A stretch of 64,000 nt of DNA from Paenibacillus sp. Root444D2 (GTDB lineage Bacteria > Bacillota > Bacilli > Paenibacillales > NBRC-103111). Position 1 is the first letter of the stretch, and every line of letters starts with the position of its first letter. The stretch covers positions 34,076 through 98,075 of the forward strand of contig NZ_LMEO01000011.1 of assembly GCF_001426375.1 (NCBI RefSeq), in the 5' to 3' direction. The notes beneath the pieces were generated by a model. That model ran no database searches and was not told the DNA's origin. It saw nothing but the letters and a program-made list of their open reading frames with translations. A program made the translations under genes and the position numbers. Positions 25,004-32,708 of the stretch are shown here, one piece after another.

Positions 25004-25050
25004 ATCTGTTCTGCTATCTTGCATCTGTTCTGTTACCTTCCTTGTATAAT
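25004..25050 (+). promoter_or_regulatory. MocR-type direct repeats and promoter of the EamA gene
   Basis: Two 17-base direct repeats, ATCTGTTCTGCTATCTT (25004-25020) and ATCTGTTCTGTTACCTT (25023-25039), differ at two positions and repeat every 19 bases. A TATAAT -10 box follows at 25045-25050, and the second repeat covers the -35 position. This matches known MocR activator sites, which are tandem repeats next to a weak -35. Confidence 0.7.
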
Positions 25051-25073
25051 ACATATCAAGAGGGGGAACATCC

Positions 25074-26012
25074 ATGATTATTTTCAATTATTTGCTCGTA
25101 TGTCTCATTTTTGGAACAACTTTTTTAGCGATTAAGGTAGGTGTCGATGCTTCAACGCCGCCTTTCTTCTCCGCGGGAATTAGGTTCTTCCTTGCAGGTT
25201 TGATATTGTTCTTTTGGATGGTATGGAAGAAAAAGGCCAACTTATCGTTGTTAATTCACAAAGAAATGCTGCTAACAGGAATAGGTTTGACTTTCGGCAC
25301 ATTCTCTACATTGTACTGGGCTGAGCAATATGTCTCATCCGGCTTCGCTGCCGTTTTATCGGCTACGGCTCCAATGATGATGCTTGTGCTGCAAACACTT
25401 GTCCTGCGGCAGAAGACATCGGCACGATCTGTATTCGGCTGCATACTAGGATTCGTAGGAATTGTATTGTTATTGCTTCCACACCTTACAATAACCGCTA
25501 ATATAAGGTGGATAATCGGTTGCGTCGCGATTTTGGTGGGGCAGATCTTCTATTCCTCGGGTGCCTTATATTCCAAAAGGGTCATTCAACGATTCCCACA
25601 AGCATCGCCCATTGCGCTTAACGCGGCTCAGATGATTTATGGAGGCCTGCTGCTTGTTATTCTGTCTTTATTCACGGAACACGTGGACATGAAGAGTATG
25701 CTGACAACAAAGGCGATCGGATCACTTCTATACTTAATCGTTATCGGCTCGATGGTAGGACATAGTCTTTTCTATTGGCTCGTCGCCAAAACGAATCCTG
25801 TCTTTCCGACTACATGGCTCTATATTTCGCCGACGATTGCTCTCACTTTCGGAGTGCTATTTTATGGCGAAACGATCACTTGGGTATCGGGAATAGGGGT
25901 GATAACCATTATTACTGGAACAGTTTTTGCCAATCTGGACAGCTTGAAACAATTGATCAATAAGAGAAGAATAGACTCAATACCCGTTAGACAGGCTAAA
26001 GTATTAGACTGA
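25074..26012 (+). CDS. EamA/DMT family transporter
   Basis: 312 residues with ten hydrophobic segments in two EamA repeats (N-terminal LLVCLIFGTTFLAIKVGVDA; second repeat starting near IIGCVAILVGQIFYSSGALY). AGAGGGGG precedes the ATG. EamA proteins export amino acids or other metabolites across the cytoplasmic membrane. The divergent MocR gene and the direct repeats in its promoter suggest induction by an amine, amino acid or PLP-related signal. The substrate is unknown. Confidence 0.92.
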   Translation: MIIFNYLLVCLIFGTTFLAIKVGVDASTPPFFSAGIRFFLAGLILFFWMVWKKKANLSLLIHKEMLLTGIGLTFGTFSTLYWAEQYVSSGFAAVLSATAPMMMLVLQTLVLRQKTSARSVFGCILGFVGIVLLLLPHLTITANIRWIIGCVAILVGQIFYSSGALYSKRVIQRFPQASPIALNAAQMIYGGLLLVILSLFTEHVDMKSMLTTKAIGSLLYLIVIGSMVGHSLFYWLVAKTNPVFPTTWLYISPTIALTFGVLFYGETITWVSGIGVITIITGTVFANLDSLKQLINKRRIDSIPVRQAKVLD

Positions 26013-26127
26013 AGAGACCGTCGATTCATTCATCCAGTCTTACTCTGCATTGAGGTGCTAAAATCGGTATCAATCGTCATTTATGCTCATTGCTGGATGA
26101 TTGAATCCATATTCACATTTGAATGAT

Positions 26128-26315
26128 GTTGTATAAAGTGTAACAATTACTGCTTAAATCTTGCTTCTCAACCTTAGTTGTTGCACAATGTACAACAATT
26201 TTGGAGCTATACAGGCCATTTCGCAACAGATGGGCTCGAAATGTTGTACAATCTGCAGCTTTGAGTTGAAAAATAACCACTGGGCATGTGAATTGTTGTA
26301 ATAAATACAACATTG
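26128..26315. repeat. Cluster of short TGTTGTA/TACAACA palindromes
   Basis: Four imperfect palindromes with TTGTTG or TGTTGTA half-sites lie in about 190 non-coding bases: around 26128-26147, 26178-26198 (arms TTGTTG and CAACAA), 26241-26252 (ATGTTGTACAAT) and 26293-26311 (TTGTTGTA ... TACAACA). No gene is convincing in this stretch. It may be a dispersed intergenic repeat or a cluster of binding sites. Confidence 0.5.
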
Positions 26316-26440
26316 ATAACCGCTATAGCCCAACTACCAAATGTTGAATCTGGTTAATGCAATGAAAAGAGCAGGTGCAAAATGCATTCTGTTCTTTTTT
26401 ATTATAGGAAAGGGCTAAGTTCTTGTCCTCTGACACAAGA

Positions 26441-26464
26441 AAAAAACCACCCTATTTGGTGGTT
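26441..26464 (-). terminator. Terminator of the MarR-MFS operon
   Basis: AACCACC (26445-26451) pairs with GGTGGTT (26458-26464). On the minus strand the stem is followed by a T-run, seen on the plus strand as the A-run just left of it. It lies about 40 bases past the end of the MFS gene. Confidence 0.8.
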
Positions 26465-26505
26465 AACGAATAAAAAAAGTGACTAGATAAATTTACTTAG
26501 ATTAT

Positions 26506-27702
26506 CTATTTAATTGTGGTAGGGCTTGGCTTAAGGGGAGAAGCTATTTTTCGATGATAAAGCCCGTAATACAGAATGGCAGAGCACGCGACAACCATGC
26601 CAGCTATGAAGTACATCGTATGGTAATTCGTTCTCGAAGCGACAGCGCCAAGTACATAGGAGCCAATCCCATATCCAGAGTCGAAAAGTAAGAAATACGT
26701 GCCTGTCGCAAGCCCTCTGCGGTGAGTCGGCGCGGCTTGAATAGCGATGGTCTGAAAGCTGGGAAGCATCGCCCCGAATCCAAGGCCCAGCATACCACCT
26801 GCAATTAAAAATAGGACAGGGGATGACGCTATGCTTAGGGTTATCATCCCTGATGTGAAAAGGATGACTCCAGGATATACTAATAAATGAGGACCTGAAC
26901 GATCAAACCATTTACCTGTAAAGGGTCTGGATAAAACAATCATCAATGCGAAGACCATGAAGAAGTAACTCGCATACGTATCCAACCCGATGGATTTAGC
27001 GTATACCGAAAGAAACGTGGTAATAGCTCCATAAGAAAAGGCCAACACACTGCCTGCCAAAGAAATTGGCAAAGCCCGCGGCTCAATGAACTTTCTCCAA
27101 CGAGACTCGGATTGTATGCCCACTTTAGTAATAGCTTTAGGAATACGAATGGTCACTCCCAACAAGAAAGCAAGAAGCGCGAACACAATGCACACTCCAA
27201 ATAGAAGACTATTATTGTGAGTCTGCATAATGGTTAGCCCCAGAAATGGACCCACAACCATAGCTAAGCTCATGAAAAGGCTGAAATACCCAATTCCTTC
27301 ACCTTTGCGGCGATCAGGAACAAGCTCGATGGCAACTGCACCTGCAGCCGTTGTCGCCATCCCGAAACCTATGCCATGAAGAAACCTTAAGCCTAGCAAA
27401 AAAGTATATTGATGAACGAGTGGATAAAGAGCCGTACAAATCATAAAAAGCGCCAATGAAAAAAGCACAATCTTTTTCCGGTTCCATTCATCCATCCACT
27501 TACCGGTTAAAGGCCGTAAAATGACAGTTGAAATAATAAAGACGGTCATGACCAGACCAATCTGCTGTTGTCCACCATGCAATGTATCAGTAACGAAGAT
27601 TGGCAGCGTGACGGCAAGGATGTAAAAAGTCATAAATAAAAAAAAGCTGCTGAAACAGACAGCAACAAAATTACGATTCCACAATTTCTGATTCGTATTC
27701 AC
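26506..27702 (-). CDS. MFS drug/metabolite exporter
   Basis: 398 residues from the GTG at 27702. GGAGG lies 7 bases upstream, and the start overlaps the MarR stop as GTGA; the longer ATG-started frame from 27729 lies inside the MarR gene. Twelve hydrophobic segments are visible, with the loop 2-3 motif RPLTGKWMDEWNRKK (GxLaDrxGrkk type) and its repeat RPFTGKWFDRSGPH in the second half. It belongs to the drug:H+ antiporter-like group (YfcJ/YitZ-like exporters). Translational coupling to a MarR gene suggests an efflux pump induced by its ligand. Confidence 0.9.
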   Translation of the reverse strand: MNTNQKLWNRNFVAVCFSSFFLFMTFYILAVTLPIFVTDTLHGGQQQIGLVMTVFIISTVILRPLTGKWMDEWNRKKIVLFSLALFMICTALYPLVHQYTFLLGLRFLHGIGFGMATTAAGAVAIELVPDRRKGEGIGYFSLFMSLAMVVGPFLGLTIMQTHNNSLLFGVCIVFALLAFLLGVTIRIPKAITKVGIQSESRWRKFIEPRALPISLAGSVLAFSYGAITTFLSVYAKSIGLDTYASYFFMVFALMIVLSRPFTGKWFDRSGPHLLVYPGVILFTSGMITLSIASSPVLFLIAGGMLGLGFGAMLPSFQTIAIQAAPTHRRGLATGTYFLLFDSGYGIGSYVLGAVASRTNYHTMYFIAGMVVACSAILYYGLYHRKIASPLKPSPTTIK

Positions 27703-28154
27703 TGTAAATCCTCCACTTCCTTCATGCATGCATTGGCTTGGTGGGTCAATTGGATGAGCATTCCCCGCAATATTGATGTTTGTTCCTCCGTAAAACCGTT
27801 AAGAACCAAGGAGATTACCTTCTGCTCGATCGGTGTCAGAACATCATTCAAAGCCTTGCCTTGTTCCGTGATAAAGGTAAGAAACGATCTTCGATCCGTC
27901 TCATTGGCCCGTCGTTCCACAAAGCCTTTGCGCTCCAATTGATCGAGGATTCGAGTAATGTTGGTTTGATCCTTTTCAGCTCGGACCGCTAGTAACTTCT
28001 GTGTTATGCCGTCTTCATCAGCTAAACGATTGAGTACAGTCCATTGCTCTGTTGTCATATCATAGGCCTGAAAATGGCTGTTCAATAACTGTGTCAAACG
28101 TCTGCCGGCATGGTTCAAAATAAATCCAAATGAGTTATCCAATCCCAAAATCAT
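27699..28154 (-). CDS. MarR family transcriptional regulator
   Basis: 151 residues, the normal MarR length. The winged helix is at about residues 45-105 (ITQKLLAVRAEKDQTNITRILDQLERKGFVERRANETDRRSFL), including the DRRS wing. GAGGTGA precedes the ATG. It shares a message with the MFS exporter and probably represses both. A TTGC-N4-GCAA palindrome lies about 20 bases upstream of its start and could be its operator. Confidence 0.92.
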   Translation of the reverse strand: MILGLDNSFGFILNHAGRRLTQLLNSHFQAYDMTTEQWTVLNRLADEDGITQKLLAVRAEKDQTNITRILDQLERKGFVERRANETDRRSFLTFITEQGKALNDVLTPIEQKVISLVLNGFTEEQTSILRGMLIQLTHQANACMKEVEDLQ

Positions 28155-28171
28155 TCACCTCACAAAATTAG

Positions 28172-28199
28172 TTGCTATGGCAATTATATTCCTAGCAAA
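28172..28199 (-). promoter_or_regulatory. Possible MarR operator
   Basis: TTGCTATGGCAA (28172-28183) is a palindrome with four-base arms. A further half-site CCTAGCAAA (28191-28199) follows. It lies just upstream of the MarR-MFS operon on the minus strand, where an autorepressor site is expected. Confidence 0.4.
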
Positions 28200-28458
28200 T
28201 AAATTCGTCAACCATATGAGTCTCTAGGGGTATAACATCTTCGAAATCGGACATAATATTTGCGACGGTGATTCAGCGAGGTGTTGTGTCGCATATTATG
28301 CAGCTAACTACCAGGGAAGTTGTTATTGAATCTATATAGAAGCGAGGAGATGTGCCGCAGATTCATTAATGTAGTCATGTACTGCAGGAATGTGATGAGG
28401 TAGAGACCCAGCTAAGTAAGGTTCAAGGCAAAAGTACCATCAATCTATCACCGTCGAA
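28200..28458. other. Unassigned intergenic stretch
   Basis: About 260 bases lie between the MarR control region and a terminator, with no open frame that looks like a protein. A strong plus-strand terminator directly after it (28461-28483) implies that something is, or was, transcribed here: a small RNA, a long untranslated tail or a decayed gene. Confidence 0.35.
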
Positions 28459-28460
28459 AA

Positions 28461-28483
28461 AGACCCTGAAAGGGGTCTTTTTT
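28461..28483 (+). terminator. Rho-independent terminator with no visible gene upstream
   Basis: AGACCC (28461-28466) and GGGTCT (28473-28478) form the stem, followed by TTTTTT. The nearest upstream plus-strand gene is EamA, more than 2 kb away. Confidence 0.75.
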
Positions 28484-28599
28484 ATTTTGAAATAATTAAA
28501 TTGGTTACTGGGATTAGTTTTCAAAATTTGGTGTTAACGGCAGGAATACGCAAAAAATACTGCGAATTATTCTGTAAGTAAGCTGTGAGGAGGATTTCT

Positions 28600-29106
28600 A
28601 TGGGCGCCAGTGTAGTAGTTGTAGAATACGATCCTAGTTGGGTTCAGTTGTTTGAAGAGTTACGAGACTTCGTACTTCCGGTTTTAAGCGACCTCGAAGT
28701 CAGGATAGAACATGTCGGAAGTACTTCCGTCCCAGGGTTAGCAGCAAAACCAATTGTTGATATTGACGTGGCAATTACTACGCAAGATGATATCCATAAA
28801 GCAATACAAAGGCTCGCCACTCTTGGGTACGTACATGAAGGTGATTTAGGAGCTACTGGGCGAGAGGCTTTTATTCCTCCCGATGGCATAACTTGGCATC
28901 ACCTTTACGTATGTACTGTTGAAAACGACGAATTTAAGCGTCATATCCTTTTTCGAGATTATTTAAGAAGTCATCCAGATGATGCTAAAATGTACGGCGA
29001 CTTGAAGATGGAACTTGCACTTCGATTCCACAATGATCGTTTGGCATACTCAAATGCCAAGAGTGATTTCGTGAAAGGGATTTTGAAACATGCTGGATGG
29101 AAATAA
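28600..29106 (+). CDS. GrpB family protein (nucleotidyltransferase-like)
   Basis: 168 residues from the ATG at 28600, six bases after AGGAGG; a GTG at 28585 overlaps the ribosome site. The GrpB/UPF0157 pattern is clear: VVEYDPSWVQLFEEL at the N-terminus, IEHVGSTSVPGLAAKPIVDIDVAI in the middle (the GS...DIDV nucleotidyltransferase core) and HLYVCTVENDEFKRHILFRDYLRSHP. The family has a nucleotidyltransferase fold but no settled reaction. It stands alone on the plus strand. Confidence 0.92.
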   Translation: MGASVVVVEYDPSWVQLFEELRDFVLPVLSDLEVRIEHVGSTSVPGLAAKPIVDIDVAITTQDDIHKAIQRLATLGYVHEGDLGATGREAFIPPDGITWHHLYVCTVENDEFKRHILFRDYLRSHPDDAKMYGDLKMELALRFHNDRLAYSNAKSDFVKGILKHAGWK

Positions 29107-29215
29107 CAAGATCTTACGACTTAGAGGGAGAACTGAGATGGGTTCAAAAGTCCCTATCCCCATTGGAAAATATTTGCTAAAATTGAACAAGAGAAAATCT
29201 CACGATGACATGTCT

Positions 29216-29605
29216 TTAGCGGTCTTTAGGATCCTTGATCATTTGAGCTCTCAGAGGGAGCAGCAAGGTAAGTACTTGAACTATATCCCTTCCACTTACA
29301 CTTAATTCGATCAGAGAATCTGTCAAATGGCCCAATACATCATCGAAATGCGCAGATGTAATGTTCAGGTGTTCATGTGATTGCGTCAAGCTTTTGCCTG
29401 TGTAGTAATTCGGGCCACCGGATGCAAAAGAGAGGAATATCGTTTGATGCTCCATCAGTTTTGTTAAGTCAACATTTTGGAAGTAATGTGACACTCTCGA
29501 ATCATCTTTAATTTTGTCATAGAAAAGTTCTACTGCCGACTGAATACCATTTTTCCCTCCAAGACGGTCATACAATGATAGGTTCAGTTCGTTTCTGTTC
29601 TCCAT
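29216..29605 (-). CDS. Truncated haemoglobin, group I-like
   Basis: 129 residues from the ATG at 29605, which follows GAGGGGG; an earlier ATG at 29620 overlaps that site. It follows the GlbN pattern: LYDRLGGKNGIQSAVELFYDKI, FLSFASGGPNYYTGKSL and the proximal-histidine region SHEHLNITSAHFDDVLGHL. It would bind haem in the cytosol; roles in the family include oxygen handling and nitric oxide detoxification. It is convergent with the GrpB gene and divergent from a response regulator gene. Confidence 0.9.
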   Translation of the reverse strand: MENRNELNLSLYDRLGGKNGIQSAVELFYDKIKDDSRVSHYFQNVDLTKLMEHQTIFLSFASGGPNYYTGKSLTQSHEHLNITSAHFDDVLGHLTDSLIELSVSGRDIVQVLTLLLPLRAQMIKDPKDR

Positions 29606-29722
29606 AGCCTGCCCCCTCATTATAATTTCCTTATTTATCCATTGTAAGAAAATCTCCTACCTATAGGCAAGTGAAATTTCATCTCGATTCCAAGGAGTGT
29701 ATGTTCAGAAAAGGGGAATACC

Positions 29723-30403
29723 ATGCAGCCGATTCAAGTTTTCGTGTGCGACGATGATCCGTTATTTCGTGAACTAATCGTCGATTATTTATCACGTGAG
29801 CCCGACCTGTTTATATCCGGATCTGCCGCTTATAAGTACCAACTGTTAAAAGCTATTGAAGAGATACCTATCGATATATTGCTGCTAGATATCAATTTAA
29901 CGGGAAATAATTATGATGGACTCGAAGCGGCCATTGAATTACAATCGACAGAACCTAACCTGAAGATAATCGTGCTCTCCTCACTGGATGAGGAGGAAGT
30001 CATGACTCATGCCATCGCATACGGACGCGTTAGCAATTATATTACTAAGGCACATTACCGAGATATCCCCGATGCCATTCGTGGCGTTGTAGCAGGCAAG
30101 GGAAACCTGCATCACTCTTCTGCCGGTAAATTAATGAGACGGGTGGCTTCTTCCTATGAAGAGGAGCTTAAAAGAAAATTAACTACGCTCCAAAAAGAGA
30201 TTTTACGCTATCTTCAACAAGGCAAAAGCAGCAGTGAAATTGCGGAGCTCTTGTTCTACAACGAACAGTCCATCAATAACGAGCTATGCAAGATTACCAA
30301 AATAATCAAAGGTAAGTTCCCCTATTTGGAGTGGCTTCGAATCAAAAAGCACAACCGCCAACAACTCTTGGAGATGTCGATTCAGCTGCGGTTGTTGGAA
30401 TAA
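29723..30403 (+). CDS. Response regulator with atypical helix-turn-helix output domain
   Basis: 226 residues. The receiver domain (1-125) has the acidic pocket D10-D12 (CDDDP), phosphorylation site D56 (LLLDIN) and the switch lysine in YITKAHY. The C-terminal 70 residues (LTTLQKEILRYLQQGKSSSEIAELLFYNEQSINNELCKITKII) resemble a LuxR/NarL helix-turn-helix with a divergent recognition helix. An AAAAGGGG ribosome site precedes the ATG. A histidine kinase on the same strand starts 800 bases downstream, beyond two small minus-strand genes. Those two are the best partner guess, since no other kinase is adjacent. Confidence 0.88.
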   Translation: MQPIQVFVCDDDPLFRELIVDYLSREPDLFISGSAAYKYQLLKAIEEIPIDILLLDINLTGNNYDGLEAAIELQSTEPNLKIIVLSSLDEEEVMTHAIAYGRVSNYITKAHYRDIPDAIRGVVAGKGNLHHSSAGKLMRRVASSYEEELKRKLTTLQKEILRYLQQGKSSSEIAELLFYNEQSINNELCKITKIIKGKFPYLEWLRIKKHNRQQLLEMSIQLRLLE

Positions 30404-30409
30404 AGAAAT

Positions 30410-30442
30410 AAACCGGACGCTGGAAACGTCCGATTTATTTCT
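30410..30442. terminator. Bidirectional terminator
   Basis: AAATAAACCGGACG and CGTCCGATTTATTT pair over 14 positions with one mismatch around a CTGGAAA loop. A and T flanks on both sides allow it to serve the response regulator (plus) and the small secreted peptide gene (minus). Confidence 0.75.
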
Positions 30443-30601
30443 TTAAATAAAGCCTGGTGGATCTGGTTGCGGATTGAAGGCAAGTAAGGCAGACGGGTGG
30501 GATGTGATTCCCGGGGGATCGGGCTGTGGATTAAATGATGGCGAAAGCATGACCCCTGCAGCAGCAACTAGTAAAGTACACAGAAAAGTTATTTTTTTCA
30601 T
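30443..30601 (-). CDS. 52-residue secreted peptide with two FNPQPDPPG motifs
   Basis: A short gene starting with ATG at 30601 and stopping with TAA at 30443, five bases after the stop of the minus-strand gene upstream of it. Residues 1-20 (MKKITFLCTLLVAAAGVMLS) are a clear export signal. The mature part has two copies of FNPQPDPPG, at about residues 23-31 and 42-50, separated by ITSHPSALLA. The message is probably shared with the 132-residue secreted protein, and translation may be coupled because the ribosome site is weak. Small proteins with FNPQP-(D/E)-PP motifs occur in other bacteria, without a known function as far as I can recall. Its position between a response regulator and a kinase invites a signalling guess. 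Confidence 0.75.
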   Translation of the reverse strand: MKKITFLCTLLVAAAGVMLSPSFNPQPDPPGITSHPSALLAFNPQPDPPGFI

Positions 30602-30605
30602 CGGG

Positions 30606-31004
30606 TTAACCTACAGGCTGAACGATGACTGTATAATAGCCCCATGAGCCGGTACTATTCGTAATTGTCACAGTTACCGTTGTTTTGGCTCCGTCAGAGC
30701 TGAACAAGATTTTGGATCCGAAATTTGTAATTTGTGCATGGACGAATTGGCTCAACGGGCCCGTGATTTCAATGGATTGCACATCATATTTAAAGCTTGC
30801 TGGCAAATACTGTTCAACTGGACCTGAAGCGCCTGGGTGCAAATACACCGTTCCCAAGTTATGCAACTGACGGATCACCGTAGTTTGCGGAGTTGTGGAC
30901 AAGAACTCATTTGACGAAGAAGTTTGGGCACTCGCCGCCACTGGTAAAGCCAAGATCGCAGAAGCTACAGCACCTAGTAAACCTAATTTGATTGTCTTTC
31001 TCAT
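30606..31004 (-). CDS. Small secreted protein of unknown function
   Basis: 132 residues from the ATG at 31004, with AGGAGG about 10 bases upstream; the frame opens earlier at 31034 but without a ribosome site. The signal peptide (MRKTIKLGLLGAVASAILALP...ASA) predicts secretion with cleavage near residue 26. The mature part is rich in T, S and V, with alternating patterns typical of a small beta-sandwich (TTVTVTITNSTGSWGYYTVIVQPVG). No family is recognised. The next gene on this strand encodes the FNPQPDPPG peptide. The upstream gap (31005-31206) is shared with the kinase promoter and contains an inverted repeat. Confidence 0.75.
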   Translation of the reverse strand: MRKTIKLGLLGAVASAILALPVAASAQTSSSNEFLSTTPQTTVIRQLHNLGTVYLHPGASGPVEQYLPASFKYDVQSIEITGPLSQFVHAQITNFGSKILFSSDGAKTTVTVTITNSTGSWGYYTVIVQPVG

Positions 31005-31083
31005 TATAAAAACGCCTCCTGTTTTTTCCCTCATGGGGGTTATTTGCTACAAAATCATCATAAGCCATTTTCAAAGAGGGAAA

Positions 31084-31105
31084 TATACTCGGAAATCAGA
31101 GTATA
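31084..31105. promoter_or_regulatory. Inverted repeat between divergent small-protein and kinase genes
   Basis: TATACTC (31084-31090) and GAGTATA (31099-31105) are perfect 7-base arms with an 8-base spacer. The site lies 80 bases upstream of the secreted-protein start and 100 bases upstream of the kinase start, so one dimeric regulator could control both. It is a candidate site for the response regulator at 29723. Confidence 0.45.
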
Positions 31106-31206
31106 AAGGGAGTCTGGAATTCACGATCCCTTAGCGAACAAGTTGGTCTTGTGGAAAGCTGTTTGTGCCGGAATCGTCAATTAGGTAGTTGACAGGTGGG
31201 AATACA

Positions 31207-32559
31207 ATGATCTTTTCAGCCATTATTGATCTTTTACTTGCCGTTTTACTTTATTTTTATGGACGAAAACAGGAAGCGACGAAGTGGTTGGTATTATTTT
31301 TGATTTTCGCAGGTTTGGGCAGCCTTTCCGAAGTCGTTGTTGAACCTGCATGGCGCAGCCTTTTTTTCTTTATACTCCAAGTTTGTACTCCATACGGTTT
31401 CCTCATGTTCTCGATCGTATATTCCGTAACAACGACTCGTCGAGTCAAAAATACGCTCGCTTGCGCGCTTGTTCTTCCAATTATCATTACACTCCTAATT
31501 ACTCCGATGAAGGAAAGTATTCAGTTAGATTTTGTCATTTTGTTCTACTGGACAGTTCCTTATTACCTGGTAGGATGTTTATTGGTTATTTATTCATATA
31601 GCAAGGAAACAAATTTGGTTAGAAAAAGAAATCGTCTAATTACAGTCTTTTTTGTTGTTCCTCCTATTATCGTTATTGTTGTGTTAAATCATATGGAAAG
31701 AGCGAATCAAACATTTGACGGGTATCGGTTCATCAGTATGTTTGTATGGTTGGCTTTTGTTGTTTTTATTGTATCTGCGATCCGATTCGGGGTACTTGGT
31801 GTAAGAATTAAATTTGAAAAGCAATTACATGATCAAACGATCATCGGGATAGTTTCAGGTGCGGCCATGCTTAATCATGCGATGAAAAACCACATTACCA
31901 ACATTGATATGCTGGCGGGCCGAATGAAAGAAAACTTACAATACCGACCGGATGAACAAACGGAGCAAGACATTGCGAATATTCAGGCAGAGACGAGACA
32001 AATGATGTACATGGTAAATCGGATTAAGAAGCAAATCGAAGATATAGATATTGTAGAAGGTACTATCAACTTGTCCGATATTGTGGATCGGGCGATTCAA
32101 TCAAATCGCTATTTGCTCGACGATAAAGGGATTAAGCTTATTACAAATTATCCACCTACTTACAACTTGATGTGCGATAAGCTGCATATGCAGGAAGTAT
32201 TCGCTAACTTGATTCGCAATGCGATCGATGCTGTGGATTCGGAAAACGGAATGATTGAAATAAGAATTCATGAGAGCAGAAAAGATATTTTGATAGAGTT
32301 CTCCAACAATGGAAAGGGAATGGATAAGGAGACTGCTGCCCAACTGTTTGAGCCGTTCTTTACTACTAAACTTCAGGAGAATAATTTCGGGCTGGGTCTG
32401 ACTTATTGTTATCTGATCCTGCAGAAGCATGGAGGAAGTATTGAAGTAGTGAGCGAACAGACCGGCGTGACTTTCACCATTCAATTGCCGAAAAGTCGCA
32501 AAATATTACGAAGCAACAGTTTAGATCAAGGTCAAAGAGATCAAAAACATTCTTTATAA
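31207..32559 (+). CDS. Membrane sensor histidine kinase
   Basis: 450 residues from the ATG at 31207, with AGGTGGG seven bases upstream; a TTG at 31189 is less likely. The N-terminal about 205 residues form seven hydrophobic segments without an obvious extracellular sensor domain. The phosphorylated histidine is probably H224 (LNHAMKNHITNID), followed by a coiled dimerisation helix. The ATP-binding domain shows the N box NLIRNAIDAVDSENG, a G1-type box SNNGKGMDKE, and FFTTKLQENNFGLGLTYC. It acts in the cytoplasmic membrane. Its likely partner is the response regulator at 29723, although two minus-strand genes separate them. Confidence 0.88.
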   Translation: MIFSAIIDLLLAVLLYFYGRKQEATKWLVLFLIFAGLGSLSEVVVEPAWRSLFFFILQVCTPYGFLMFSIVYSVTTTRRVKNTLACALVLPIIITLLITPMKESIQLDFVILFYWTVPYYLVGCLLVIYSYSKETNLVRKRNRLITVFFVVPPIIVIVVLNHMERANQTFDGYRFISMFVWLAFVVFIVSAIRFGVLGVRIKFEKQLHDQTIIGIVSGAAMLNHAMKNHITNIDMLAGRMKENLQYRPDEQTEQDIANIQAETRQMMYMVNRIKKQIEDIDIVEGTINLSDIVDRAIQSNRYLLDDKGIKLITNYPPTYNLMCDKLHMQEVFANLIRNAIDAVDSENGMIEIRIHESRKDILIEFSNNGKGMDKETAAQLFEPFFTTKLQENNFGLGLTYCYLILQKHGGSIEVVSEQTGVTFTIQLPKSRKILRSNSLDQGQRDQKHSL

Positions 32560-32595
32560 AAGTCCGAAGTGGAGTAACCACTAGGACTTTTTTTG
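32559..32595 (+). terminator. Rho-independent terminator
   Basis: AAAGTCC (32559-32565) pairs with GGACTTT (32584-32590), with an inner AGTGG/CCACT stem and a T-run. It ends the kinase gene. Confidence 0.85.
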
Positions 32596-32708
32596 TTTAA
32601 TCCGTCTCTTATATGAGCTGTCAATCATCACTATTTCAAGTATATTTCCACAAGTGGTATTCGATTACGATAAGGATCGAACCAACCAATTGAGGGAGGA
32701 ATACATGA

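Noticed and set aside
26113..26313. 66-codon minus-strand frame
   Set aside because: It runs through the palindrome cluster and has no ribosome site; the predicted peptide looks random.
29090..29305. 71-codon plus-strand frame after GrpB
   Set aside because: It overlaps the GrpB end and the haemoglobin gene; no ribosome site or family pattern.
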